Shown here: piece after piece, positions 1-11,210 of the stretch
Layout of the letters: each line of letters starts with the position of its first letter
How positions within the stretch are numbered: the stretch's first letter is position 1
DNA from: Beta vulgaris subsp. vulgaris
Taxonomy: Eukaryota; Streptophyta; Magnoliopsida; Caryophyllales; Amaranthaceae
Reading direction: 5' to 3'
Assembly (NCBI RefSeq): GCF_026745355.1
Contig: NC_079210.1
Coordinates: 6,383,972 to 6,447,971, forward strand
Length of the DNA: 64,000 nt
Position numbers and translations under genes: made by a program
The notes under the pieces: generated by a model
Told to the model about the DNA's origin: nothing
What the model saw: only the letters and a program-made list of their open reading frames with translations
Database searches by the model: none

Positions 1-137
1 TCCCTTTGTTTCCCCTCATCAAACCCACAAAGCTTAAAAAAATATATCCAATTCTGCCTACTTGTGTGTATGTTTTGGTATCTTAATGTATTATAATATA
101 ACACTAGTGGAAAAAACCTTATATGTCACTTAGTAGC

Positions 138-299
138 ATATGCGGTTTTTGTAAAACCGCATCCGAAAATCAACCAAAAAATATGAAGAAAATTTGGAAA
201 ACAAAATCTGATGCGATCCTTAAAAAACTGCATCAGATTTTAAATCCGATGCGGTTTTTCATGAGACTGATGCGGTTCATGGACCGCATCCGAAAACCG
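138..299. repeat. Subterminal inverted motif array (atgcggtttt / aaaaccgcat)
   Basis: The motif gatgcggttt and its reverse complement alternate here: a perfect short hairpin near 139-161 (atgcggttttt - gtaaaaccgcat), then copies near 210-240, 247-257, 269-277 and 284-298. Alternating inverted copies next to a CACTA end fit transposase-binding subterminal repeats. Confidence 0.6.
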
Positions 300-862
300 T
301 GCCATAAACTAACCCAACAATATGCGCGGCCCAATTACTTAAACAGCCCAAATTCCGCCTAAAAGGGCGATCCATTCTCTTGTCTCTCTCCTCTATTCAT
401 TTCCTCAAACCCTACCTCCCTCACACGCAACCCCCATTCTTCTCCCTCTCTCTCTTCCTCAAACCCCAACTCCCTCATAGACCAAATTCCTACTCACCTC
501 TCTCCCTCCTCTCTACTCTTCACTCACAAAATGAAGGGAATTGAAGATACAAGTGAATTAAGAGCAAAGAAGATCGAAAAAGAAGGGTGAAAAAGAAGAA
601 CAAGTCAGATTCTTTGTAGATCGAAATGACGAGCGAAATGAAGAATCGAAGATACACAAGAAATTGGTTCGTTTGAGTTTTCATGGGATTTAGTTTTAGG
701 TGTTTTTTTTCCCTTAATTTTGGATTTTGTTTTTAGATCTGGTTTGGTTTAGGTTTTTATTTTGTTTTTCGTTTTAGAATCCATTTTCGTTTCGTTTTTT
801 TAGGCTTCATTTTCGTTTGATTTTTTGTTCGATTCTTAATTTTCGTTTTATCTGGGTAGTTC

Positions 863-966
863 TTCGTTGGCTTCATGTTTTTTGTTCAATTCTTAATCTT
901 CGTTGGCTTCATTTTTTTTGTTCGATTCTTAATCTTCGTTGGCTTCATTTTTTTGTTCGATCCTTT
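863..966 (+). repeat. Three tandem units of about 36 bp
   Basis: A unit beginning cttcgttggcttcat and ending in a gttc(g/a)attcttaat-type stretch occurs three times in a row, with small differences in T-run length. It sits in T-rich DNA behind the CACTA-like end. Confidence 0.6.
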
Positions 967-1355
967 ATGTCGTAGGCTTCATTTTCGTGTTTTTTAGTTC
1001 TTCGTTTTCTAATTTTCGGTATTTTTTCGTATCTTAATTTTTTTTTCTAATTTTTGTTTTTAGTTCCTTCGTTAGTAACTTTAGTTTTTAGATCTAATTT
1101 TCGATTTCGTTTCAAGTATTTCGTGAACAAACTGAAATTTTTGTGTATTAGTATTGTTGCAATTTTGGTATAATGAGTTTTTAGATCAAATTTTCGTTTC
1201 GTTTTTGTATATACATTCTCATTATTGTCGATTATTTTAGGATTTAGTTCTTAATTTTTGTATAGCCTCAATTTTTAGGTTTGTAATATTCTGTATATAT
1301 GTTAAATTTTTATTTTTGTATGTTTCATGTTTTTTAACGTTTTTCTAACTATATA

Positions 1356-3962
1356 CTTCCTCCGTTTTTTAATAAGTGACATGTATTCCTTTTAAGGAAA
1401 TATCACAATAAGTGACATATAGCTCAAAATAGAAATCTTTTGTTGCTTTTATTACAAAATTGCCATTACTAATTTTTATAAACCAAACTATTTAATCACC
1501 AAATTACAAACCTAACCCAACTTAGATTTAATTACCCACCCCCTGTGTCTTAGCTGCTCAATTTATCCTCACCCTCAACCCATCTCTTTTCTCTCACCTC
1601 AATCCCACCACCATTTTATAAACTAAACCACCACCATCTTCCTCCTTTCTCACCCCCTTTATCTTCTCTCACCTCAACCCACCACAATTTTTTTCGGCCC
1701 ACCACCGTTCAACTACCAACCCTCTTTCTCCTCAACCCAGATCTCCTCATCTCTCTCTCCTTCAACCCTTTCTTCGACGACATCGTCGACCGCATGACTC
1801 TCAAGATCCGGCACAACTCTTTCTCTCTCCTCAAGCTTAGTATGACGATGGTTTTTTGGATTTCCGGGTTTATTGGGTTCTTGATTTCTGGCTCTTTCTC
1901 TCTCTTCAAGCTTGGCGGCGGTTTTTTGGGTTCTTGGTTTTTCAGGATTTTCTAGGTTTTGTGGCACCATCTTCTTTATTTTTATTTCACTGTAATTTTG
2001 AAGACCAAAGTCTCATACCTCTTCTTGTTCTGGTATTTGGAAAAAAATTGGTGAAAATTTTGATTTTTTAAGCAGTGTGTAGTGGTGTGCGACGGTGTGG
2101 ATGTTGGTGGTAGATGTGGATAGTAAATAGACGTTGACAGGTGGAGAATGTGGTGGATGACAATGGTGCGAAGCCTACGGTGGTGGGCAGTGGTGAACGA
2201 AGGTGGTGGTATTAGTTGTGGACGTGGTTAGGTCGGTGGCCTAGTGGGTGGTGGGGTAAAAGGTTGCTGGTGAATTGGTAGTTTAATTAAGTGGTTAGTT
2301 ATTTAATTACATCGCACTTTCTTTATTAATTGTGGTCCCCAACTTTGTCTCTCTAAGCTCCTCAATATGTGTGCGCTTTCTCTCTGTGTCACTTATTAAA
2401 AAACATGAGTTAAGTGTCTAGGAGGGTACTGAACTTTGATGAAAGTATCAGTTAAGGTACTGAACTTTCAAATGTACCAGTTAAGGTACTCAAAATGGAT
2501 GTCTGTTAACTCAAGGTACTGAACTTTGGTTTGTACCGTTAACATCCCCAAAAATAAAAATAAAATGTGACATGGCATTAATTAAAAAGAAAAAGCTAAC
2601 ATAACATTAATTTTCTCTCTCCTCTGATTCCTCACCTTCTTCTCTTTCCTTTTATTCCTCACCTTTTTTTTACTTTTACTTTTTACTACTCAAACTTTAG
2701 GTTTTTTTTTTTGTTTTATTTTTTATGATTATGTCAAACCATCAATTCTTCTTTTAATTTAAGTATTAATATCAATATTCTATAGACGTTTCAAGAGGAG
2801 ATACGTTATAGTTACTTAATTATGCTTAAAAGTCAATAAGTGCAGGAAAGTATATGTACTTCAAGTTTTTTTTGAGGGGCTATATACAAATATACTTCAA
2901 GTAAAGGTAACAATAAGAGATTAAGTTTCATGCTTCAAGTTTTTGTGCTTTTTGCTGTTTGTGTACATAGTTGATAGTTCCACCTTGTGTTCAATTGGTT
3001 TTTTATTAACGCACTCGAGAAGCGTAGAGAATTAGATTTTTATGAACCTTCATCTTTGTTAATTGACAAGAGAAATTATATCGATAATTTTGATTTGTAA
3101 TAGTGTTTGGGAAAATCGATAATATTGCTGGTAAGAGGTAACAATATTGGATATTTGTTTTAATTATAAAGAAAAAAAGGCACTTTTTTTGGTTTGTTTG
3201 GTTGGATGAAAACTCAAACAGAGGAACTCCTATTACTACAACAGGGGATCAAATTGAAGAAGCTCCATAAAAGAAGAAAGTGGAGGAGAAAGAAAACGAG
3301 TTTGCTTTTCTTAAAAAAATTTTGGGTTTTGGAGAGGGTTTGCTTTATGTGAAGAAGATTTGGTTAATATAATTACCAAATCATGTGAAAGAGAAAGTGA
3401 TGAAATGGAAAAACAGAGGAAGAGAAAAAAGTCGAGATAGTTTGTGGAAATTATACTGAATATGATTATTCAGTTTTTTTGGCATTGTATCTCCATTATA
3501 AACCCTGTAAAAAAACTAATATTTTTTATTTATTTTTGATGGGTCATTAAGATTGAGAGTGAGAGTACGAAACAAAATTATATGATTAATATAGGAGGTG
3601 ATGAGATTGATGGTGAGAATTAATGTTAAATTAAAGTTTGAGTAGTAAAAAGTAAAAAGTAAAAAGAGGTTGAGGAATAAGAGGAGAGAGAAAAGAAGGT
3701 GATGAATCAGAGGAGAGAGAAAAGAGTTTGGAATTTTTATAATTAATGTTATGTCAGATTTTTCTTTTTAATTAATGTCATGTCACATTTTATTTTTATT
3801 TTTGGGGATGTTAACGGTACAAACCAAAATTCAGTACCTTAAGTTAACAGACATCCATTTTGAGTACCTTAACTGGTACATTTGAAAGTTCAGTACCTTA
3901 ACTGATACTTTCATCAAAGTTCAGTACCCTCCTAGACACTTAACTCTAAAAAACATAGAAAG
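1356..3962. mobile_element. Non-autonomous Stowaway/mariner-type element, interrupted by a MULE
   Basis: The left terminus cttcctccgttttttaata starts at 1356 after a TA. Its inverted counterpart is split by the nested MULE: gtcacttattaaaaaacat ends at 2406 and agaaag resumes at 3957-3962, followed by TA. Removing the MULE and one target copy restores an element of about 1.06 kb with inverted ends and TA duplication, which fits the Tc1/mariner (Stowaway) superfamily. The interior has CT-rich stretches (1600-1800) and GT-rich stretches (2070-2280) that resemble a captured genic segment. The open frames there are short, overlap on both strands and show no known domain. Confidence 0.7.
2407..3946. 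mobile_element. Non-autonomous Mutator-like element (MULE) with long TIRs
   Basis: The first about 150 bases (from gagttaagtgtctagga) recur as an almost perfect inverted copy ending at 3946. Directly outside are two identical 10-bp direct repeats, taaaaaacat, at 2397-2406 and 3947-3956. Long terminal inverted repeats with 9-10 bp target duplications are diagnostic of Mutator-like elements. The 1.54-kb interior has no transposase or recognisable open frame, so it depends on an autonomous relative. It lies inside the right terminal repeat of the Stowaway-type element and is therefore younger than that element. Confidence 0.85.
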
Positions 3963-3982
3963 TATAACGTTTCTCACATGTA

Positions 3983-4224
3983 CTCCCTTCGTTTCCTAAA
4001 GATCCTCTCACTTGCACTTTTCATACGTGCTAATGCAAAACTTTGTGTCTTGATATCTTTAATTATGTATTTGTAACAGTTATAAATAGTAGATACATCG
4101 ATAAAATATTCCACATTACTATATTTATCCTTATTTACATATGAATTACACATGAAGATCAATGTGAAATTTCAGTTAAATTTTAGTGAAAATTGTTAAA
4201 TTAGGAGAATTTTAGGCTGTGGAG
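3983..4224. mobile_element. Degenerate Stowaway-like MITE
   Basis: The end ctcccttcgtttcctaaa follows a TA at 3981-3982. A weakly matching inverted end (ttaggctgtggag) precedes a TA at 4225. The pair fits a decayed 242-bp Stowaway MITE. The right-end match is imperfect, so the assignment is tentative. Confidence 0.4.
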
Positions 4225-4226
4225 TA

Positions 4227-5402
4227 GTATACAATAGATCCATATTGATGAAAAAAGTTAAGTATTGCCTATAGGTTCTTTTCATTTCTTTTAATTAAAA
4301 GGAAAAAAAGATGGAGTTCAAAAGAAACCTAACCCTACATAATAGCCCATCTAGGAGTATAATTGTGTTATTTATTCGACAAAAAATAAATAAATTAAAA
4401 GTGGGAAGAATTTTGATAAAGAAAACAGGAAAGAAAAAGGAAGAAAATAACGAATGAAATATAATCATGTAATGTGCAGGGGCATAATTAATGTCGAAAA
4501 TGTAGGTCAATGCATGAGAAATGACATTAATACAATTTTGCAGCCTTTTTTATGATAAAGGTAAACGAGGCAGGTTATTTTATAAACAATCCGTTTTTTA
4601 TGCAAACGTCACAAGGGACCCAAAACCGTGTAGCTCTTCCTTCCCCACTCCAATACCACACACCATCCCTTACACTTATCATTTTGTTTCTCCTCATCTC
4701 TCTTTCTCCCATTTTCCAATTTATCCCTTCTCTTCCGTCATTAAATTTACGATATCGGACCACGCAGAGTAGCACCAGGCCACGTGTCGTCGTCGCTGAT
4801 GGAGATGATATCCGATAAGATTGACGTTCGCGATTGATCCTCGTCTTCCTCTGACGATGAATTCGACAAGAAAAAGTCTTCATGTCAGTAGTAAAAACAG
4901 TTGATGGTGTTGAAGTCTTCAGGTCAGCGGTAAATACCTTTGTTTAAGAATGCCGCAAAAACCACGAAGATAAGATATGTAGCAGAGAATTCCGACATCT
5001 AGTTCTTCCATAGTCTTTAATGGAGCTTTAACAATGGCGTAAGGTGAATCACAGAAAAATTTTCAGTCAAGTGTAGAACTCATCGACGGTATTGTAGTCG
5101 CTAGAGAATTTAAAAGAAAGGGGTAAGGTTTAAGAAGTTTTCTGCAAAGATACATGGGTGTTCTCTTTTGCAGCAATTGTAGGGAAGACTGTGGTATTCT
5201 CCTTCTTCGATGTCATCTTTTTCTCTCTCCTCTCTCCCTCACATTTTTCTTCTTCTTGTTCTCTGTCTCCTATCTTCAACTTTTGTTCTCTATATTTTTT
5301 GTACCTAGAATTTATTTGTAAAGTGAAAGAGAGAGAAATTGGAGAGAGAAAGTGGATGAAGATGAAAGACCGAAAGAGCGATAGTAAAAAGGGAAAGAGA
5401 AA
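4227..5402. other. Unassigned DNA with promoter-like composition
   Basis: No gene is recognised. The stretch has a CT-rich, leader-like segment (4625-4740), a G-box-type CACGTG near 4782, and two related short phrases around gtcttca(t/g)gtcag near 4875 and 4915. Open frames are short and overlap on both strands. A purine-rich block (5325-5400) leads into the AGTAACCC repeat. Confidence 0.3.
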
Positions 5403-5515
5403 TTAAAAGTAACCCCTACATAAGTGTAAGTAACCCTATAATAAATGTATAAGTAACCCTTGCACAAAATTTCAAGTGATTCCCAACATATAACAAAAGT
5501 AACCCATGCATAAGT
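5403..5515 (+). repeat. Degenerate AGTAACCC repeat, first segment
   Basis: The phrase aagtaaccc(ct) recurs every 20-35 bases with variable spacers. The same repeat resumes at 10932 and again at 17338, so this is the left part of one array split by two retroelement insertions. Function is unknown. It is not a telomeric repeat. Confidence 0.65.
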
Positions 5516-5727
5516 ACCTATACATGTTAAGAGAAAAAAAAAACGGATACTTCCATCTCTAGAAGACCCAGAGCTCTTTCCCCTCTCTAGAAAATCTAGA
5601 GCAATTCTCTACTCAAAACCTTCCTAGTTTAAACAAACCTCTTATCTAAATCATCCTAGTAAAAACAATCCTCCCTCCACCCTCTGATTATCTGCATCTT
5701 CTATCTTCTATTCAATTTCCTCCCTAT

Positions 5728-6794
5728 ATGAATTACCTGTATCCAGACTTCAAGGATACTTTTAGTGGTGAGCTAAAAATAATGGGACCGAAAACCAAAT
5801 CACAATTCGGGGACATGCAATCCTCAGATGTAGTCTTTCCTATGGCCGTCGCGGGAAGTTTCAAAGATAAACGACGGTTTTCCCAAAACCAAATTCAAGA
5901 GTGGGTCTCTTCGAGTTGGATAAAACACCAAGATATTGTTGTCGAAAAAGTGGGAAACATCTTTCTCTTCTATTGTTCTCACATTGAAGACAGAGACAAT
6001 CTTCTTTCAAAACGGAGTGCTTGCTATCAAGGATTCTTGGTGATCTTTAAGAGCTGGTTCCCAAGTGCATCAATTCGCAGCTTTGACTTCTCAGTTGCTC
6101 CCCTATGGATTAGGGTCGAAGGTATTCCTCTTACTTCAAACTGTCCCCATGTTGCTAGATGAGCTTTACAAAGGATTGGAATAGGGATTACTTTTAATCA
6201 GGCATCTCTAACTCAGGGTCCTAAGAAATTTATTAGAGCAAAAGTTTGCATTGCCCTATATAAACCCCTAGTTCCATCTTTTTCTTTGAATATCAAGTAA
6301 GTTATTACCAATGGTTTGACCTCCGTTATGAAGGAGTGCTCATCTTCTGTAAGAAGTGTGGGAAAATAGGGCACAAATCTTCCTCCTGTAGACTCTCTTT
6401 TGAAGAAGCTCAACGGAGATCTGGTAGCAGAATGGCTGAAGTATGTCTCAGGAAGGAAAACCTTATGGTCCACCACTCTTTAGTCCCATGCTATACGAAT
6501 AAAATAATAGGCCTTCGAAGGATTGAAGCCTATCATTCTTCAAGGTTAAATCTCACAATCCCCCCTTCTGATGAGATCCCTGCATGCGCTTATTCCTCTG
6601 AAACCTCCTCGGATTCGAATACCTATAATCAAAAAACCCGGAATGTCCCAAGGCCATGCTCCTCAAAAAGGAAGAGACCCCCTTTCTCATCATCATCCTC
6701 TGAAGATGAGGATCATCTGGATTCTCCTAAACCCCTTTGGACTAGAAGGGGTATTCTTCAACCTCCTACCCTCATTGTTAGAAAGCAGAAGTAG
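5728..6794 (+). pseudogene. LINE ORF1 remnant (DUF4283-like plus zinc knuckle)
   Basis: The first frame (5728-6162, 144 codons) resembles the DUF4283-type nucleic-acid-binding domain of plant L1 ORF1 proteins, including a W-I-R-V-E-G-I-P segment near its end. It then meets a stop. From 6336 a second frame gives a CCHC zinc knuckle (CKKCGKIGHKSSSC), followed by a Ser-rich, acidic, low-complexity tail. In intact relatives these are one RNA-binding protein that packages the LINE transcript. Here stops and a frame change separate the two parts. Confidence 0.75.
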
Positions 6795-7194
6795 GTTTTC
6801 GAAACCTCCAAAGGATCGTCTAAGGATAGAAACTCGAGCACTAACAAGCAGCATGCTAAGGGATTTGTGTCTAACTATTCCATGAATTTTCCTATGAATT
6901 CTCCATTGTAGGAAAAAAGATGTCATGCCTATCCTTTATCGGAGCTTAGGCCAAAGAAACAAAAGGTAGACCAAGTGAAGACGAGTTGCCGGAAGAGAAA
7001 GTTCAGCATATCCTTCACCCGGGAATTCAACAATGCCTGCCAGTTCAATAAAAAAAGTCAAGGTCCAAGAAGGAAGTGTTGAAGGTCATTAATGAAGTTT
7101 ATCAAAGCCCTGTGCCTAGCAGAGAAATCCGGAGGCTTTTTCAAGTAAAGTCAGACATGCATTTAAGTCATCAGGTATTTCGCCAGTCCCAAAG

Positions 7195-7460
7195 AACTCC
7201 TACTCTGCTACACCTAGTAGGTTAAGCGAAGTGCCTCCTTTCACCAATTGGAAGATGGATTGCCAACTTATTGATATCCCTTTCCATGAAGTGTAGTACA
7301 CATGGACTAATAATAGACAAGTGGAGGATGCTATTTTCGAAAGGCTTGACAAAGCCTATTGCAATGATGCCTAGAGGGTTACCTTCCCAAATGCGACACT
7401 AACCAATTTTACCCAATATTTATATCGGTTCATGGACCAATTATCGTGGATTGTAAACCA
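7195..7460 (+). pseudogene. LINE endonuclease C-terminal remnant
   Basis: The frame around 7245-7370 encodes a TWTNNRQ segment followed by an ERLDKAYCND segment, the typical end of the APE-type endonuclease in plant L1 ORF2 (the loop and the R-L-D motif). A stop codon lies just before TWTNN. The N-terminal half of the domain, with the WN and GDFN motifs, is not found between ORF1 and this point, where only about 450 bases remain. I infer an internal deletion. Confidence 0.65.
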
Positions 7461-7815
7461 GAAAAAGTGAAAAGAAAAAGAACGTATAAAATTGAAGCTT
7501 GGTGCCTTGATTTCGATGAAATACGTTTGATCATTGAAATGGTTTGGAAGGACAGGCTCGAGGGCTCCTCCCTTTTCTCTTTACAAAGAAAACTGGAAAA
7601 AGGCAAAAAAAGCTTTGTAAAGAGTGGTGTATCAAATTTAAGAAAGAGCAAAAACTGGAATGGGAAGACATTCACCAGGACTTATCCCACTTATAAAACA
7701 ACATGGTGTCTGCCCGAAATATTGCTCTAGAGGCTCAGCAACGAAAGGAAGCTAGATACTCTACGGATATTAATTGGAGTTTTGAAAGCAAAGAGCACAC
7801 GCAAACTGGGATGAC

Positions 7816-9273
7816 ATGGGTGACCAACCCACATCCTACTTCTATAAAACTGCTAAGACAAGACATGGCGACAATGAGATCCGAGCTATCAAGAATGAGA
7901 ATGGTGATTGGATCTCCTCCTCGAACGACATAAAAGTTGAATTCATCAAGTATTTTGACAATCTCTTCAAAGGAGAACAAGCGCACATTGAAACTGTAGT
8001 GGGAGATGAGTCAATAAAGTGGTTTGAACACATGCCCTCGCTTTTAGAGTCCCAAATCGATCATCTCCAGAAGCCTTTCAATAGTGATGATGTATGGGAA
8101 GATATTAACTCCATGAAGCCTCTGAAAAGCCCAGGATCATATGGTATCCCTCGAGTTTTTATTAAAAAGAATTGGAGTACGTGTGGTGAAGAAACAACCA
8201 AAGCAATTCTCAAATTCCTTCAAGGTGGGCACATGCTAAAGGAAACAAACCACACCCACATTGCTCTAATCCCCAAAGTTGATCGACCGGACTCAGTAAA
8301 CAATTCCATCCTATAAGCCTGTGCAATACCACGTATAAAATCATTGCAAAATGCTTGGTACATAGACTGCAATCTATCATGCCAGATATCATCGGGAAAT
8401 TCCAAAGCGCATTTGTTCCGGGAAGGTCCATAAACGATAACTGTATCATTGCCCATGAGATGTTGAGCGCGGTGAAGAGAAGGAAAAAGGGTAATATCTC
8501 TTCCCTTATTCTCAATCTAGATTTGAACAAAGCGTACGATCGAATTCGGTGGGATTTTGTGGAAGCCTTACTAAAACATCTTGGTATGCCTGTTAGCTGG
8601 TGATGGATCATTATGCAATGCATCTCAACTGTTACTTATTCAGTTTTGGTTAATGGGGAACCGACAGGTAATACTTCACCAAAAGCCAGTCTTAGAGAGG
8701 GTGACCCATTTGTCCCCATACATTTTTATCTTATGTATGGAATCCCTTTTTAGACAGTTACGCCACATGCAACGTATAGGAAGTATCAAAGGTCTGAAGG
8801 TAGCAAGAAGTGCGCCAATCCTCTCTCACCTTTTCTTTGCCGATGATGCTATCTTCTTCCTCAAACATACATTGGAAAATGTTTGGAATACTAGAAATGT
8901 GCTAGAAAAATTTTGTATCCTCTCAAGTCAAATGATCAATCACCGGAAATCTTACTCTGTGTTAAGCAAGAACAGTCCTAGGAAATTTGTTCGGCTCATG
9001 AGTAAAGGATTAAAAGTTCAGGTGAAGGATAAGTTGGGAACTTACTTAGGATGCCCAATGGATGTTGATGGCAGATCCCTCAATACCTTCCAAGGCTCAC
9101 ATCATAAAGTATCTACAATAATAACATCTTGGAAGTTTAATACTTTAAACCAAGCAGGTAAGCTTATCCTCATAAATAGTATACTGGCAGTTTATGCGTC
9201 CCACGTAATAACAACCTTCCTTTTCCCGAAAAAAGTTGTTAAGATGGTCACCTCCTCCTTCCTTCGGTTCTAG
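7816..9273 (+). pseudogene. LINE reverse transcriptase remnant
   Basis: Three overlapping frames (7816-8316, 8355-8603, 8581-9273) together cover the plant L1 reverse transcriptase. Visible landmarks are a SYFYK-type thumb lead-in, an ALIPK segment, the FQSAFVPGRSINDN segment, a LDLNKAYDRIRW segment and the catalytic FADD at 8836-8847. The enzyme copies LINE RNA at the nicked target. Frame changes near 8315 and 8600 and later stops make this copy non-coding. Confidence 0.85.
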
Positions 9274-10190
9274 TGGGTTTCAAGTAAGGATAGGAAGCCT
9301 ATTTACTGGAAAAAGAGATCACTCTTGGAAAACCACAAGCACCATGGGGGAATGGGCATGAGGAACTTAGAACACCTAAATAAGGCAATCTTATTCAAAC
9401 AAGCGTGGTGCATGCATAGTAATAAGGAATTGCTAGTTAGCCTTGTTTTCAGAGCAAGATACAAAGAAGATTGGTTCAAAAGGAGCCTAGAAGGGAGGAT
9501 CCCACAAGGAATCTCTTGGGGAGGTCGAAGCATTATGAAGAGTAATGGCCAATGGAGTTGGCCACATTATTGAGAATGGAAAATCTGTTAAGATAGATGA
9601 TAAAAACTGAGCTGGCCCGGACCCTATCCCCTTTAGACCAGATTTGGGAACTCAAGAAATTACACCAACATGGGCTGCAGATTTGATCAACCAAGAAGGT
9701 AATTGGGACAAAGAAAAACTAGCAAAATACTTTGACGATCCAATAGCCCAGGTTATAAAACTTGTGCACATCCCTATCCAACCCAATATGGATAAAGTAA
9801 TTTGGGTGCACTCCTATAATATAGAGTACAGGATTAACTCGGGATACTGGTTCCTCCAACAAAATGGGAATTATGTCCCATCCCCCTACTTTTCTAGAAG
9901 AAGTTTTGGAACCTAAACATTTGGCTAAAATGGAAGTTTTTCTATTGAAAGCTATGTAATGGTGCCCTAGCCACCAGAATAAACCTTAATAGACGCAAAA
10001 TCATAAGCGAGGTTCTTTACCCTTTATGTGGCATTAAAGAAGAATCTGATACTCATCTTTTCAAAAACTGTGAAATCTCAATGAGAATCTGGAAATCATC
10101 GAATCTTGGAATCAATGCCTCAGTGCCATCCCAATGCAATATAGCCTCTTGGTCCAGAGGATGGTTGTGATTCCTAATGAACTCTGTAAG
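9274..10190 (+). pseudogene. LINE ORF2 C-terminal region with zf-RVT-like segment
   Basis: Frames 9325-9573 and 9644-9916 carry the region that follows the L1 reverse transcriptase: a GGMGMRNLEHLNKAILFKQ segment, a WVHSYNIEYRINSGYW segment and, near 10020-10090, a C-x2-C / H / C arrangement (LCGIKEESDTHLFKNC) typical of zf-RVT. The frames are separated by stops, and the region links the RT to the RNase H remnant. Confidence 0.7.
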
Positions 10191-10449
10191 TGAGGACAAC
10201 AAGAGGATTGTAGAATTCCTAACCATTTTATGAAATATTTGGCTATTTCAAACAAATTAGTCTTCAATAATGGGAAACAAAATGGTGCAATAACTGTCCT
10301 CAAGATGGTATCAATTTCGATTCAAAGATGGCTGACAGGAACGATTCGTAAAGATGAAAAAAGGGAGCTGACTCGGCATTTGGGGAGCAGGGCACTAACA
10401 ACAAAAGACAATTCAAAGGAGGATCAAGTGGTGTCGATGAAAAATTGGA

Positions 10450-10881
10450 CAAATAACTTAGAGGATTGTAACGTTCAAGTTGATGGAGCATGGAAAATAG
10501 AGTAGACTGGAGAAGTGAAGACAATACAGGCAGCAATAGGATGGATCATACATACCAAGGAAGGGCAAATGAGCCAAGGAAGCAAAAAGATTTTACACTT
10601 CCACACCGCTGCAAACTGAGGGTTATGCGCTACTTCAAGGCATTATTTCAATAACTAAGACTCATTTGAAGAAACCTCTAATCTTGTCAGACTCTAAAGT
10701 GTTAGTCAGCTGCATCAATAACATGAGAATGTGCCCTAAAGAGTTGCAGTCTATAATAGGCGGCATTCTTCAGCACTGCGACAGTTTTCAAGCTGTTAAA
10801 ATCACCTATGTTCCCAAAAGTAAATTAGTAAAGGCCCATGCTCTTGCTACCATGACAAGAAAAGGTGGTAGTTTTAACTAA
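10450..10881 (+). pseudogene. LINE RNase H remnant
   Basis: An NVQVDGAWK segment (first catalytic Asp) near 10468 and the frame 10666-10881 (LILSDSKVLVSCIN, then a C-terminal V-P-K-S-x-L-V-K-A-H-A-L-A segment) match the RNase H domain of plant L1 ORF2. It removes RNA from RNA:DNA hybrids in intact elements. Stops at about 10503 and near 10618 break the frame. Confidence 0.7.
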
Positions 10882-10931
10882 GTTAAGTATGTGTTTAGTT
10901 TCTTTTCTATCTATCCTTTGTTAAAAAAAAA

Positions 10932-11210
10932 CCATGCATAAGTGTAATATAACCCGTGGACCGTGGTAGAAAATGTAAAGTAATCCTGGGTAAATATTAA
11001 GTAACCATATTGTAAGTATAAAAGTAACCCCTTGCACAACATATAATTCCTTTTATAGATGTAAGGTAACTCCTAAAAGTAACCCCTAGTTTCAGAAAAA
11101 GTAACCCTTATTTTCAGCAAAAGTAACCCTTTATAATTACAAAAAGTGACCCCTAGTTTCAGTAAAAGTAACCCCTTATAATTAAAATGTAACCCATACT
11201 TCAGTAAAAG
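10932..11210 (+). repeat. AGTAACCC repeat, second segment
   Basis: The array continues after the LINE, with clearer units such as aagtaacccctagtttcag and aagtaaccccttataatta alternating. It ends where the gypsy LTR begins at 11211. Confidence 0.7.

Larger units (their letters stand above)
102..1355 (+). mobile_element. CACTA-like left end with UTR-like interior
   Basis: The sequence CACTAGTGG begins at 102 and is followed within 200 bases by several copies of the motif atgcggtttt in both orientations. A CACTA terminus plus inverted subterminal repeats is the usual layout of this superfamily, where the subterminal repeats bind transposase. Behind them lies a CT-rich, untranslated-leader-like stretch (380-530), then a short purine-rich stretch and T-rich DNA to 1355. 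I see no transposase. A matching right end (a ccactagtg with gcggttt motifs) was not found, so the element is truncated, extends under the next insertions, or its right end has decayed. The end given here is the start of the next element, not a proven border. The element at 51918 has the same plan and a clear right end. Confidence 0.5.
5516..10931 (+). mobile_element. L1-type LINE, degenerate, 5.4 kb
   Basis: The element reads in order: leader, ORF1 with a zinc knuckle, an endonuclease remnant, reverse transcriptase, a C-terminal zinc-binding region, RNase H, and a short A-run at 10923-10931. The 12-bp duplication ccatgcataagt lies at 5504-5515 and 10932-10943, immediately outside the element. 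Length, order and poly(A) fit a plant L1 LINE. All coding regions carry stops or frame changes, and most of the endonuclease is missing. It sits within the AGTAACCC repeat and so postdates it. Confidence 0.88.

Noticed and set aside
1709..2071. Short frames with Arg/Glu-rich or Phe-rich translations
   Set aside because: They overlap on both strands in CT/GA-rich cargo of a transposon and show no conserved motif.
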